Below are positions 28,165-36,970 of a stretch of DNA of 64,000 nt, piece after piece. The first letter of the stretch is position 1; each line of letters begins with the position of its first letter. The DNA comes from Arthrobacter crystallopoietes. GTDB taxonomy: Bacteria > Actinomycetota > Actinomycetes > Actinomycetales > Micrococcaceae. The notes under the pieces were generated by a model. That model saw only the letters and a program-made list of their open reading frames with translations, had not been told where the DNA came from and did not search any database. The position numbers and the translations under genes were made by a program. Location of the stretch: NCBI RefSeq assembly GCF_002849715.1, contig NZ_CP018863.1, positions 620,001 through 684,000 of the forward strand, in the 5' to 3' direction.

Positions 28165-28674
28165 TCAGCTGTTGATGCGGGGCTCGCGCAGCACCCAGCT
28201 GCTCGGTTCCAGCCGCTGGACGATCTTCTTACCCAACCGCTCCAGATCGGCAATATCCTTGTGGTCCAGCCCATCGAAAACCGCGTCGCGCACGGACTCG
28301 ACGTGGGCCGGGGCAAGCTGCTCGATGGCGGAGTAGCCGTCTTCGGTCAGGGTGGCCATGGTCACCCGGGCGTCCTCGGCGCAAGGGCTGCGCTTGACCC
28401 AGCCGCGCAGTTCCAGCTTCTTGACCACATGGGAGAGCCGGGACAGCGAGGAGTAGGTGCGTGAGGCCAACTCACTCATCGGCAATGAGCGGTCCTCCGC
28501 TTCGGAGAGCATGGCCAGGACGTTGTAGTCGAAGAGCGTGACTTTGGCCTCACGTTGCAGAGCACCGTCCAGGTTGCCGGGCAGCAGGGTAGTTACAGCC
28601 AGCAAGGCAAGCCAGGCCTGGCGTTCTTCGGGATCAAGCCAACGTGCAGAAGTCATACCTCTATTCTGCCACAT
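28165..28674 (-). CDS. MarR-family transcriptional regulator
   Basis: Winged-helix regulator of 169 aa. Helices and wing are evident: FDYNVLAMLSEAEDRSLPMS, the recognition-helix segment RTYSSLSRLSHVVKKLELRG, and the wing WVKRSPCAEDARVTMATLTE. The winged domain usually binds small phenolic or other lipophilic ligands; here the ligand is unknown. ATG 28674 is taken as the start; ATG 28656 (MTSARW) is possible. A palindrome with arms TTGA/TCAA lies directly upstream and is a plausible autoregulatory operator. Gene order gives no obvious target next door; a similar palindrome precedes the LLM oxidoreductase gene at 41 kb. Confidence 0.93.
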   Translation of the reverse strand: MWQNRGMTSARWLDPEERQAWLALLAVTTLLPGNLDGALQREAKVTLFDYNVLAMLSEAEDRSLPMSELASRTYSSLSRLSHVVKKLELRGWVKRSPCAEDARVTMATLTEDGYSAIEQLAPAHVESVRDAVFDGLDHKDIADLERLGKKIVQRLEPSSWVLREPRINS

Positions 28675-28690
28675 ACTTGATGATTCAACT
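28675..28690. promoter_or_regulatory. Candidate MarR operator upstream of the marR gene
   Basis: ACTTGATGATTCAACT, a near-palindrome with arms TTGA and TCAA, adjacent to the 5' end of the MarR gene. It shares 13 of 16 bases with the element at 41368-41383. Operator function is inference. Confidence 0.4.
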
Positions 28691-28695
28691 TTCGA

Positions 28696-29469
28696 CTACA
28701 CCCGCACATCCAGGGTGGTCAGTTGCGGGTACTTCGGCCCCAGGCTGTCCCCGGAGGAAACACCTCGCAGCCGGCGGGCGATCCACGGCCCGACATACTC
28801 CCGGGCCCAGCGGGCGTTGGCGACCAGCGATTCACGCCGCGTCAGCGTGCTCAGGGCCGGCAGTTCGGGAAGCTCGATAAGGTCATCGGCCTGCAATGTC
28901 TCCAGCACCCGCTTGGCCATGAGGGTGTGTCCGGCGGCGGACATATGGAGCCGGTCTTCGTCCCAATACCGCCAGTCCTGGAACTCCCGCATCCGCCAGT
29001 AGTCCACAATCCGCGCCCCGTGCTTTTCGGCGATTTCGCGCACCCACTCGTTGTAGATCGCCGTGCGGCCCCGGGTCTTGCCGAAAACGGCCGATCCGGC
29101 CGAATCAAAACCGGTGAACATCACGACGTCGGCGCCGGACTGCGTAAGTCTGGCGATGCCGCCGTCGTACGCTTTCATCAGTTCATCGATGTCCACACTC
29201 GGCCGCAGGATGTCGTTGCCGCCTGCGTAAATGGTCACGAGCGTGGGCTCCAGCGCCAAGGCTGGTTCGATCTGTTCGGCGAGCACCTGCCGGATCTTCT
29301 TCCCGCGGATCGCCAGGTTGGCATAACCCCAGCCCTGGTCCGCCAGCATCAGCTGCTCGGCCACCCTGTCTGCCCAGCCGCGCACCCCGTTGGGCAGTTG
29401 CGGATCCTTGTCGCCGACGCCCTCCGTGAAGGAGTCCCCGAGCGCCACAAACCGTTGAGTAAAAGTCAC
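28696..29469 (-). CDS. SGNH/GDSL-family hydrolase
   Basis: Cytosolic esterase/lipase-like protein of 257 aa. Block I is VALGDSFTEGVG with the nucleophilic Ser, block III is YAGGNDIL, and block V is DRLHMSAAGHTLMA, whose Asp and His complete the catalytic triad. No signal peptide is present. Substrate unknown. It lies 22 bases upstream of the MarR gene in the same direction, and downstream of ppsR by 85 bases. Confidence 0.92.
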   Translation of the reverse strand: MTFTQRFVALGDSFTEGVGDKDPQLPNGVRGWADRVAEQLMLADQGWGYANLAIRGKKIRQVLAEQIEPALALEPTLVTIYAGGNDILRPSVDIDELMKAYDGGIARLTQSGADVVMFTGFDSAGSAVFGKTRGRTAIYNEWVREIAEKHGARIVDYWRMREFQDWRYWDEDRLHMSAAGHTLMAKRVLETLQADDLIELPELPALSTLTRRESLVANARWAREYVGPWIARRLRGVSSGDSLGPKYPQLTTLDVRV

Positions 29470-29554
29470 CCTGACAGATTAACAAACGTTTCGGTGTGAC
29501 GGTTGGGGGTCAGCTTCAGACGGGCTGATGCGCGAGGTGCCGACGTTTGGATAG

Positions 29555-30406
29555 TCAGTGGCTCAGCTGCATCCGCTGGAGGATCGTGGCGGAAATTTCC
29601 TCGACCGACATGGAAGCGGAGTTCATGTAGGGCACCCCGTTGGACCTGTACATCTCCTCGGCGTTACGCAGTTCGTAGCTGCATTGGGCCAGCGAGGCGT
29701 AGGTGGTGCCGGGGCGGCGTTCCTGGCGTATCTGGTTGAGCCTGACCGGCAGGGAGGTCAGCCCAAAGCATTTGTGGATATGGGGCAGCAGCGGATCCGG
29801 GAGCGACTGCCGGGAAAAATCCTCCTCGATCAGCGGGAAGTTCGCAGCCAAAATCCCGTGCTGCAGCGCCAGGTACATTGCTGTTGGAGTTTTGCCGCAG
29901 CGCGACGGAGCGATGAGGATAAGTGCTGCGCGCGAGAGTGCGCGGATGGACTGGCCGTCGTCATGTTCCATGGCGTACTCGACGGCGGTCATGCGGGACT
30001 GATAACGGATGGCGTCGCCAACGCCGTGGGCCTTGCCAGCTTCCCCGCTAGCTGTTGCCTGCAGGGCGCTCTCCAACTGTGCAATGTGGGCATCGTACAG
30101 GTCCACGAAGTGCCCCTTGCTCTGCGAGAGGATCGCGCGGATGTCCCGATTGACCGCCGTCGAGAAGACGATCGGCCGCGGGCCCGTCGCCGCGAGGCCG
30201 TCAATCGTGTGGACGATACGCCTTGCCTCCTCGGCGGTGGTGATAAAGGGAATGGTCCGGCGTTCGAACCGATGGCCGGGAAACTGTGTCAGCAAAGTGT
30301 TTCCCAGAGTCTCGGCGGTGATGCCGGTGCTGTTCGAAAGGAAGAAAACCACGGGAGCGGGTGAGCGCTCCGCTCCCGTGGTTTTGAGTCCGCTGGTGTT
30401 GGTCAA
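29555..30406 (-). CDS. ppsR: PEP synthase regulatory kinase/phosphatase (DUF299)
   Basis: Bifunctional ADP-dependent kinase and Pi-dependent pyrophosphorylase that switches PEP synthase off and on by phosphorylating a Thr next to the catalytic His. The family start [16 protein letters not shown], the P-loop-like [19 protein letters not shown] and [20 protein letters not shown] are present. It directly follows its target gene ppsA. The start is uncertain: TTG 30406 overlaps the ppsA stop (TTGA) after GGGAAAG and gives 283 aa; GTG 30352 gives 265 aa and begins at the family-conserved part. A 16-bp terminator-like hairpin (30345-30385) lies between these two starts, inside the coding frame if TTG is used. 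Confidence 0.9.
   Translation of the reverse strand: MTNTSGLKTTGAERSPAPVVFFLSNSTGITAETLGNTLLTQFPGHRFERRTIPFITTAEEARRIVHTIDGLAATGPRPIVFSTAVNRDIRAILSQSKGHFVDLYDAHIAQLESALQATASGEAGKAHGVGDAIRYQSRMTAVEYAMEHDDGQSIRALSRAALILIAPSRCGKTPTAMYLALQHGILAANFPLIEEDFSRQSLPDPLLPHIHKCFGLTSLPVRLNQIRQERRPGTTYASLAQCSYELRNAEEMYRSNGVPYMNSASMSVEEISATILQRMQLSH
30345..30385 (-). terminator. Strong hairpin at the ppsA/ppsR junction
   Basis: Perfect 16-bp inverted repeat (30345-30360 with 30370-30385), 9-base loop. On the minus strand it begins with AAAACCACGG, ends with CCGTGGTTTT and continues TTTTCTTCC, i.e. it has the shape of an intrinsic terminator 18 bases after the ppsA stop. It overlaps the beginning of the ppsR frame, so it may act as an attenuator limiting ppsR expression relative to ppsA. 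Confidence 0.8.
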
Positions 30407-32838
30407 CGGGTCTTTCCCGGAACTGCGCTCGAGACCGTGGAGCCGTTGCCGGTCCGGGCCAGGCGCAGCCAGGTGTCCGTCACGGCGTCGGGGTTGAGCG
30501 AGATCGAGCTGATGCCTTGCTCCAGCAGCCATTCGGCAAAGTCCGCATGGTCGCTGGGGCCCTGGCCGCAGATGCCGACGTACTTCCCGCGGGCACGGCA
30601 GGCGGCGATCGCCATCTCCAGGAGCTTCTTCACCGCGGGGTTGCGTTCATCGAAGCCGTCGGCGACGAGCGCCGAGTCCCGGTCCAGGCCGAGCGTGAGC
30701 TGGGTCAGGTCATTGGAGCCGATGGAAAAGCCGTCGAAGTAATCCAGGAACTCATCGGCCAGCAGGGCGTTGGCCGGCAGTTCGCACATCATCACGATCT
30801 GAAGCCCGTCCTCGCCGCGGCGCAGGCCGTTGGCGGCGAGCAGCTCGGTCACCCCCTGCGCTTCCTCAAGGGTGCGCACGAACGGGACCATGAGCTTGAT
30901 GTTGGACAGGCCCATCTCGTTGCGCGCGAACTTCAGGGCCTCGCACTCGAGCTCGAACGCCTTGCGGAACGACGGCGAGAGGTACCGGGAGGCACCGCGG
31001 TAGCCGATCATCGGGTTCTCTTCGACCGGCTCGAAGGCAGGGCCACCGAGCAGGTTGGCGTACTCGTTGGACTTGAAGTCCGAGAGCCGGATGATCACCG
31101 GTTCCGGCGCGAAGGCGGCGGCGATGGTGGCGATGCCCTCGGCCAGCCGGCGGACGTAGTAGTCCCGGGGCCCGTCGTAGGCGGCAGTCTTTTCCCGGAT
31201 CTGCTGCACCGTGTAGTCGGACAGCGCGGCGGGGCGCTCGATCTCGCCTTCCAAGGCCAGCAGGGCGTTGGGGTGGATGCCGATCTGCCGGTTAATTATG
31301 AACTCCAGGCGGGCCAGGCCGACGCCGCTGTGCGGGAGCCGGGAGAAGCTAAAGGCCTGTTCGGGGGTGCCTACGTTCATCATGATCTGAACCGGCGCCG
31401 GCGGCATCGTGTCCACAGTGGTTTCGTGCAGCGTGTAATCGAGCAGTCCCTCGTAGACCAGTCCGGCCTCGCCCTCCGCGCAGGAGACGGTCACCGGTGC
31501 GCCGTCGGCCAGGACCCGGGACGCGTTTCCGGTGCCGACCACAGCCGGGATGCCCAGTTCGCGGGCGATGATCGCCGCGTGGCAGGTGCGGCCGCCGCGG
31601 TCGGTCACGATCGCCGCGGCCTTCTTCATGATCGGTTCCCAGTCCGGGTCGGTCATGTTCGCGACCAGGACGTCGCCGGGCTGGAACGAGGCCATCTGGT
31701 CGATCGACGTCAGCACGCGCACCTGGCCAGCGCCGATCCGCTGACCGATGGCCCGGCCTTCGGCCAGGATCTTGGAGTGCTCGTTGAGCTGGTAGCGCGA
31801 AATGGTGCCGCTGGCCTGGCGGGACTGGACGGTCTCGGGGCGGGCCTGCAGGATGTACAGTTCACCGTCCACGCCGTCCTTGCCCCACTCAATGTCCATG
31901 GGACGGCCATAATGGGCTTCGATCGCCACCGCATGCCGGGCGAGCTGTTCGACTTCGGCGTCACTGAGGCTGAACCTGCCGCGCTGCTCGCGGGGCACGG
32001 GTACGAAATCGACCGTCCGGCCGACCTCGCGGGACTCGGTGTAGGTCATCTGGACGGCTTTTTCGCCGAGTCCGCGCTTGAGGACCGCCGGACGGCCCGC
32101 GGCCAGGGCAGGCTTGTACACGTAGAACTCGTCAGGGTTCACCGCTCCCTGGACCACGGCTTCGCCCAGACCGTAGGAGGAGGTGATGAACACGGCGTCG
32201 TTGAAGCCGGACTCGGTATCCATCGTGAACATCACGCCGGAGGTGCCGATGTCGGAGCGGACCATGCGCTGGATACCGGCCGAGAGGGCAACCTCCGAAT
32301 GGGTGAAGCCGTGATGGACGCGGTAGGCAATGGCCCGGTCGTTGTAGAGCGAAGCAAAGACGTCCTTGATCGCATGGAGGATGTTCTCCACGCCCCGGAT
32401 GTTCAGGAAGGTCTCCTGCTGGCCGGCAAAGGAAGCATCCGGCAGGTCCTCGGCCGTGGCGCTGGAGCGGACCGCCCAGGACACCTCCGCATCCCCGCTG
32501 TGGCTTTCAACCAGCTCGCCGTACGCGGCCCGGATCTGCTCCTCGAAACCTGCCGGGAACGGGGTATGGCGGATCAGGTCCCGGATCTGCGTGCCGGCCT
32601 CGGCCAGGGCGGTCACGTCGTCGCTGTCCAAGTCGTGGAGGATCGCGGCGATCCGATCGTCAAGGCCGGACTCGCGCAGGAAACGCCGGTAGGCGTCCGC
32701 CGTCGTGGCGAAACCGTCAGGAACCCTGACCCCGGCCGTGGCCAGGCCTCGGATCATCTCGCCGAGGGAGGCGTTTTTGCCTCCGACCCTCTCGAGGTCG
32801 GACAGGCCAAGTTCGGAAAACCAAAGAACGTCGGTCAT
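30403..32838 (-). CDS. ppsA: Phosphoenolpyruvate synthase (pyruvate, water dikinase)
   Basis: Enzyme of 811 aa making PEP from pyruvate and ATP, used for gluconeogenesis from C3 compounds. Domains in order: ATP-grasp nucleotide-binding domain (residues about 15-340; [36 protein letters not shown]), the phosphohistidine domain with [20 protein letters not shown] and the catalytic His (preceded by the regulatory Thr), and the TIM-barrel PEP/pyruvate domain ([45 protein letters not shown]). Full length for the family. It is preceded by a small ORF and a tandem glycine riboswitch and followed by its regulator ppsR. The AGGAG before the ATG is clear. Confidence 0.97.
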   Translation of the reverse strand: MTDVLWFSELGLSDLERVGGKNASLGEMIRGLATAGVRVPDGFATTADAYRRFLRESGLDDRIAAILHDLDSDDVTALAEAGTQIRDLIRHTPFPAGFEEQIRAAYGELVESHSGDAEVSWAVRSSATAEDLPDASFAGQQETFLNIRGVENILHAIKDVFASLYNDRAIAYRVHHGFTHSEVALSAGIQRMVRSDIGTSGVMFTMDTESGFNDAVFITSSYGLGEAVVQGAVNPDEFYVYKPALAAGRPAVLKRGLGEKAVQMTYTESREVGRTVDFVPVPREQRGRFSLSDAEVEQLARHAVAIEAHYGRPMDIEWGKDGVDGELYILQARPETVQSRQASGTISRYQLNEHSKILAEGRAIGQRIGAGQVRVLTSIDQMASFQPGDVLVANMTDPDWEPIMKKAAAIVTDRGGRTCHAAIIARELGIPAVVGTGNASRVLADGAPVTVSCAEGEAGLVYEGLLDYTLHETTVDTMPPAPVQIMMNVGTPEQAFSFSRLPHSGVGLARLEFIINRQIGIHPNALLALEGEIERPAALSDYTVQQIREKTAAYDGPRDYYVRRLAEGIATIAAAFAPEPVIIRLSDFKSNEYANLLGGPAFEPVEENPMIGYRGASRYLSPSFRKAFELECEALKFARNEMGLSNIKLMVPFVRTLEEAQGVTELLAANGLRRGEDGLQIVMMCELPANALLADEFLDYFDGFSIGSNDLTQLTLGLDRDSALVADGFDERNPAVKKLLEMAIAACRARGKYVGICGQGPSDHADFAEWLLEQGISSISLNPDAVTDTWLRLARTGNGSTVSSAVPGKTR

Positions 32839-32917
32839 GGCGTTGTGCTCCTATGCGTGAACGCGCTGATCAGCGCTGTGAACGAAATCGGTAATGCCCA
32901 GGGCTGTCCGGGCAGGA

Positions 32918-33019
32918 CTATCTGGCTTCCACCGTGGTGGAGTTCTCGCTGGCTTCGGCGTTGTGGCGATCAAGGTGAGGGGCTTCGCCCATCGCGGTGG
33001 AGGCAGGTGAAATGGTCAT
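32918..33019 (-). CDS. Small ORF between glycine riboswitch and ppsA
   Basis: Thirty-three codons beginning MTISPASTAMGEAPHLDRHN, acidic-polar, with no hydrophobic segment and no family I recognise. GGAG lies about 6 bases before the ATG at 33019; an in-frame ATG at 33031 would add four residues. It lies 79 bases upstream of ppsA and is the first translatable frame after the riboswitch, so it could be a leader peptide, a small protein, or the remnant of a former riboswitch-controlled gene. Coding status is uncertain. Confidence 0.4.
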   Translation of the reverse strand: MTISPASTAMGEAPHLDRHNAEASENSTTVEAR

Positions 33020-33084
33020 GAGGAACTCCATCGTTCAAGTGCCACTGCTGTGACACTTTGATTCGGGCTCCTCCCCGCTCTGTC

Positions 33085-33270
33085 ATGGACCTGAGAGATT
33101 CCGCGTCCCCTGCTCTCGCAGGCGCCGCTTGCACCGTCGGTGAGCCAGACTGCTGCCTGACTGCTTTCCAGAGTTGCCTATCCGCGGCGGTACTTGGGCC
33201 TGAGAGATTCCCGGGGAGGGTTTGCTCCTACGGCGCCTGCTGAATGTACCGGCAGGACTCTCCCGCCGCA
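33085..33270 (-). promoter_or_regulatory. Tandem glycine riboswitch (gcvT motif)
   Basis: Two consecutive glycine aptamers on the minus strand. Aptamer 1 starts with GGCGGGAGAGTCC (near 33268), contains GGCGCCGTAGGAGCAA and ends with ATCTCTCAGG (about 33198). Aptamer 2 has AGGCAACTCTGG, GGCTCACCGACGGTGCAAGC and ends with ATCTCTCAGG (about 33089). A good -10 hexamer TATGAT (plus-strand 33272-33277) places the transcription start at the riboswitch 5' end. A 9-bp stem (AAGTGTCAC/GTGGCACTT) lies between aptamer 2 and the small ORF and may belong to the expression platform. The downstream gene is ppsA, not a glycine cleavage gene. Confidence 0.96.
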
Positions 33271-33532
33271 GATCATAAGCACTGCCCACCGCTAGGTGAG
33301 CAGGCTCACACGGTAGCGTGCAGAGGTGGCATCGTGCAAGCAAAATGCGTGAATCGCTTTATTTTTCGCAATGCAGGGCAATTGTGACGGGACCGAAGCA
33401 ATATCCGGCCTCGACCAAGCGTCGGCACGTTCTGTGCCCGTTCCCCGCGGAGCAGGCGCGGCGTACGCTGGAGAGTACTTCTGAAAGGTCCGGGCGGGGC
33501 GGATCCGGACAGCCTCCTTCGGGGAAACAGAG

Positions 33533-34708
33533 ATGGCGCATGCCCAGGCCCGCGGCGGCCAGCATCGGCTGGCCGGAATTGTCTGCGTCCTATGCCTGTT
33601 TGTTCCGCAGCCGGCTTTGGAAGCCGGCAAGCTGCCCTCACACTCGACCAGTACCCCCGCCGCAGTGCCCGCCGTCGGGCTGGTGCCGCGGGACATCGAA
33701 ATTGTCTCGCCGCCGGTGATTGCGGGCGAGCCGGTGGTGGGCGGGCAGCTGTCTTTGGAAGGCTTCGAATTCTCCGCGCCGGGCTCCGTCCTCACCTACG
33801 ACTACAGTTGGCGGGACGCATTGGACGGGCACCCCGACGGCTACCACCGGGTCTTGTCCTTGACGCCGGACTGGCGCGGCGTGACCCTCAGCGGCAATGT
33901 GGAGGCTTCGGCAGACGACTATGAAACGACGCCGGCGCAGGCACCGCCGGTCCGGGTCTATTCGCGCACCTTCTCCCCGGAGAACCGGAGCGAGTTCTTT
34001 GCCCGCATGCGGGACGGATCCCTCTGGTTTGTTCCGTCGTCCCCGGCCGGCCGCCTGGGAACGGCGAGTACCGGCGCCGGGAAGTGGCCCGCGGCCAGGG
34101 CGATGGACTCGGCCGGTGATTTCGACGGCGATGGCCGCCATGACATCCTCACCCTGCACCGGAACGGCGTGCTGTTGCTCCACCCCGGCGACGGCTATGG
34201 CGGGACCACGCATCCCCGGGTACTCGGCTCGGGCTGGACCGGCGTGCGCGATTTCTTCCTGCCCGGCGACTTCGACGGCGATTCCCGGCCCGACGTCATC
34301 ACCCGCGACAACGGCGGGGCGCTCTGGCTGCATCGGGGAGGCGCGTCCGGCCTGCGGCCGCGGACGCTGATCCTGCACGGCAGCCGCCCGCCCGCCCGCG
34401 TATTCTCCCCCGGCGACTTCGACGGCGATGGAACGGCCGACATTATATCTCAGGACGCAGCCGGCAGATTCTGGCTGCTGGCCGGAACCGGCAGCGGGCA
34501 GGTTGAGGACCCGGTGCCGGCTGGAAGAGTGCGGTTCAGAGTGATGTCCGTTGCCACGCCCGGCGACTTCAATGCCGACGGAAGGTCCGACCTGATTGTC
34601 CTCAACGCGGCCGGGATGCTCCTGCTTCTGCCGGGCACGGGCGACGGCACAACTGGTTTCCCGGTACCGCTGGGCCTTGCCGGGCGGGGTGTGGTGGAGC
34701 TGTTCTGA
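33533..34708 (+). CDS. Secreted VCBS/FG-GAP repeat protein
   Basis: Predicted exported protein of 391 aa. A hydrophobic stretch at residues 12-30 (RLAGIVCVLCLFVPQPALEA) acts as signal peptide. Four Ca-loop-like VCBS repeats are clear: DFDGDGRHD, DFDGDSRPD, DFDGDGTAD and DFNADGRSD, spaced about 45-50 residues, suggesting a partial beta-propeller. Residues about 50-150 contain an Ig-like region seen in surface proteins of Arthrobacter. No catalytic motif was found, unlike the M15 peptidase with similar repeats at 6.9-8.3 kb. GGGGAAACAGAG precedes the ATG. It is divergent from the riboswitch transcript. Confidence 0.85.
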   Translation: MAHAQARGGQHRLAGIVCVLCLFVPQPALEAGKLPSHSTSTPAAVPAVGLVPRDIEIVSPPVIAGEPVVGGQLSLEGFEFSAPGSVLTYDYSWRDALDGHPDGYHRVLSLTPDWRGVTLSGNVEASADDYETTPAQAPPVRVYSRTFSPENRSEFFARMRDGSLWFVPSSPAGRLGTASTGAGKWPAARAMDSAGDFDGDGRHDILTLHRNGVLLLHPGDGYGGTTHPRVLGSGWTGVRDFFLPGDFDGDSRPDVITRDNGGALWLHRGGASGLRPRTLILHGSRPPARVFSPGDFDGDGTADIISQDAAGRFWLLAGTGSGQVEDPVPAGRVRFRVMSVATPGDFNADGRSDLIVLNAAGMLLLLPGTGDGTTGFPVPLGLAGRGVVELF

Positions 34709-34729
34709 ACAGGCGGGGTCCGGCCGGGG

Positions 34730-35068
34730 TCAGGCGCCGTCGCGCGGGGCGTACATGAGCACGGCCACGCCGACCAGGGCAATCGCGGCCCCGACATAGT
34801 CCCAGCGGTCCGGCCGGAAACCGTCCATCACCATGCCCCAGGCCAGCGAGCCGGCAATAAAGATCCCGCCGTAGCCGGCCAGCACTCGGCCGAAGTTGGC
34901 ATCAGGCTGGAGCGCGGCGATGAAGCCGTAGGCACCTAAGGCCATGACTCCCAGCCCGGCAAACCACCAGGCCCGGTCTTCGCGCACCGCCTGCCAGATC
35001 AGCCAGGCGCCGCCGATCTCGGCGAGGGCGGCCAGGGCGAAGAGCAGGACGGACTTGGCGATGGTCAT
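34730..35068 (-). CDS. UPF0060 (YnfA-family) membrane protein
   Basis: Four-helix membrane protein of 112 aa. Diagnostic segments: [16 protein letters not shown] in helix 1, [20 protein letters not shown] and [20 protein letters not shown]. It belongs to the YnfA/UPF0060 family, related to small multidrug resistance proteins; function is not established. A single gene that ends close to the VCBS gene's stop (convergent). Confidence 0.95.
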   Translation of the reverse strand: MTIAKSVLLFALAALAEIGGAWLIWQAVREDRAWWFAGLGVMALGAYGFIAALQPDANFGRVLAGYGGIFIAGSLAWGMVMDGFRPDRWDYVGAAIALVGVAVLMYAPRDGA

Positions 35069-35118
35069 ACTTCAATTCTCGCCGACGCCGGGCAGCGGAA
35101 GGCCAATCCGCATGGACC

Positions 35119-36117
35119 TCAGGCTTCGGCCTTGCCCTGCCGCCAGTAACCCATGAACGCCACCTGCTTGCGGTCGATCCCGACGTCCCGCACCAGGTAA
35201 CGGCGCAGCTCCCGGATGACCGCGGCCTCGCCGGCGATCCAGGCGTAGAACGGCCGGGTGGATTCCACTGTGGTTTCCCACAGGATGACCTTGTCGATGT
35301 CGACGTCCTCGGGTTCGTCGCCCTCGCCTTGGCGCAGGCCAGCCCCGGGAACAAGGACGGCGTCCCGCACCGCGGCATCGAGCAGCTCGCCATGCGGGCG
35401 GCCACCGCGCGCCAGCCAGCTGATTTCCATGTTGGCCGCCGTCATCAGCTCCTGGAAGTCCGCGGCGTCGGGCACTTCGAGGATGGCGTTGCCGGTCATG
35501 TCCGCTGGCAGCGCTGCCAGGATGGCGGCGATCGCCGGGACTGCGGTTTCATCGCCGGCCAGCAGCACGTGCGACGCCAGACCGGGACGCCACTCGATGC
35601 CGCCGTAGTTCTTGGCCGTGGTGCAGTTAACGGCGCCGGCATTGGGCCCGATGATCGTGACCCGGTCCCCGGCCACCGCGCGGTCCGCCCACAGCGAAGC
35701 CGGCCCGCCGTTGCCGTCGGCGTCGAAATGCATCACGAAGTCGACGTCGAGCTCCGGGATTTCGCCATGGCGGAAGTCGCGGACCGTGTAGGTGCGCATG
35801 GAACCGCGCGTGCGCTCGTCGAGGGACAGCCAGTGCTGGTACCAGCCTCCAGTCAGCGCGGTGGCGCCCGGGCCGGATTCCGGCGCGCGGGGGTCACCGA
35901 AAGGCGGCAGCGGGATCTCGCGACCGTCAGCATCCAGGTCGGGAACCACCACCTTGATGCGCAGGTCCAGTGTGGGGCCGTCGACGCCGAAGAGCCTGAG
36001 GCCTTCTCCGGTGAAGGTGATCCGGCGGAAGTTCGGGGACAGTTCCCGCACGGCTGCGACAGCGACGTCGAAAGCCAGGACGGGGGTGACTGCTGTTTCG
36101 GTGGCGAGTGCCGTCAT
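35119..36117 (-). CDS. Siderophore-interacting protein (FAD/NAD(P)H ferric-siderophore reductase)
   Basis: Cytosolic flavoprotein of 332 aa of the SIP/ViuB family, expected to reduce imported ferric siderophore and release iron. The FAD-binding motif RTYTVRDF (residues about 107-114) is present, then HFDADGNGGPASLWADRAVA, and the C-terminal SIP domain (HVLLAGDETAVPAIAAILA, AWIAGEAAVIRELRRYLV). It is the last gene of the iron uptake operon, 37 bases after the ATPase gene, and shares its DtxR-type control. Confidence 0.94.
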   Translation of the reverse strand: MTALATETAVTPVLAFDVAVAAVRELSPNFRRITFTGEGLRLFGVDGPTLDLRIKVVVPDLDADGREIPLPPFGDPRAPESGPGATALTGGWYQHWLSLDERTRGSMRTYTVRDFRHGEIPELDVDFVMHFDADGNGGPASLWADRAVAGDRVTIIGPNAGAVNCTTAKNYGGIEWRPGLASHVLLAGDETAVPAIAAILAALPADMTGNAILEVPDAADFQELMTAANMEISWLARGGRPHGELLDAAVRDAVLVPGAGLRQGEGDEPEDVDIDKVILWETTVESTRPFYAWIAGEAAVIRELRRYLVRDVGIDRKQVAFMGYWRQGKAEA

Positions 36118-36154
36118 CGTGATTCTCCGTTCGAAGGGGCGTGCTTGGCGGCGG

Positions 36155-36970
36155 TCATGCTGCGGACGGCATGCTGCCGCCGTTGCTGTGGTGGCGTCCT
36201 ACCGGGACGACCATCGGCGTGCCGGACACCGGATCGGGAATCACGCGGGATTCGAGCCCGAAGACGTCGGATACCAGTTGCTCGGTCACGACCTCCGACG
36301 GCGCTCCCTCGGCCACCACTTCGCCGGCCTTCATGGCGATCAGATGGTCCGCGTAGCGCGCGGCCAGGTTCAGGTCATGCAGCACAATGGCCACGGTGGT
36401 TCCCTTGCGCCGGTTCAGATCCGTGACCAGGTCCAGCACCTCGATCTGGTGGGTGACGTCTAGGAAGGTGGTGGGCTCGTCCAGCAGCAGGATGTCCGTT
36501 TCCTGGGCCAGGGCCATCGCGATCCAGACCCGCTGGCGCTGGCCGCCGGAGAGCTCGTCCACGTCCCGTGCGGCCAACTCTTCGGTGTCCGTTGCCGCCA
36601 TGGCCGTGTTGACGGCGTCGTCGTCCTTGGCGGTCCATTGCCGGAACCAGCCCTGATGCGGATAGCGGCCGCGCCCCACGAGTTCGGCGACGCTGATCCC
36701 GTCCGGTGCCGTGGGCGTCTGCGGGAGCAGGCCGAGGATCCGGGCCACCTCGCGCGTGGAGCGGGCGTGGATGTCCTTGCCGTCCAGCATCACCGTGCCG
36801 GCGGTGGGCTTGAGCAGCCGGGCGAGCCCGCGCAGCAGGGTGGACTTCCCGCAGGCGTTGGCGCCCACAATGATGGACACCTGCCCCGCCGGCAGTTCCA
36901 CCGTGAGGTCCTGCACCACCGTGCGCTGGTCATAGCCCAGCGTCAGGTTCCGGGACTGGAGAGTGCGCAT
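36155..36970 (-). CDS. Iron-siderophore ABC transporter ATPase (FepC-like)
   Basis: ATPase of 271 aa. Walker A GANACGKSTLL, signature LSGGQRQRVWIAMAL, Walker B ILLLDEPTTFLDVTHQ and switch His in VLHDLNLAARYADH are intact; the last is typical of FepC/FecE-type iron importers. It begins at the base next to the stop of the upstream permease (TAAATG junction). Energises uptake through the two FecCD permeases. Confidence 0.95.
   Translation of the reverse strand: MRTLQSRNLTLGYDQRTVVQDLTVELPAGQVSIIVGANACGKSTLLRGLARLLKPTAGTVMLDGKDIHARSTREVARILGLLPQTPTAPDGISVAELVGRGRYPHQGWFRQWTAKDDDAVNTAMAATDTEELAARDVDELSGGQRQRVWIAMALAQETDILLLDEPTTFLDVTHQIEVLDLVTDLNRRKGTTVAIVLHDLNLAARYADHLIAMKAGEVVAEGAPSEVVTEQLVSDVFGLESRVIPDPVSGTPMVVPVGRHHSNGGSMPSAA

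Noticed and set aside
30517..33021. 834-codon open frame on the plus strand opposite ppsA
   Set aside because: Antisense shadow of a GC-rich gene; composition and lack of any motif show it is not protein coding.
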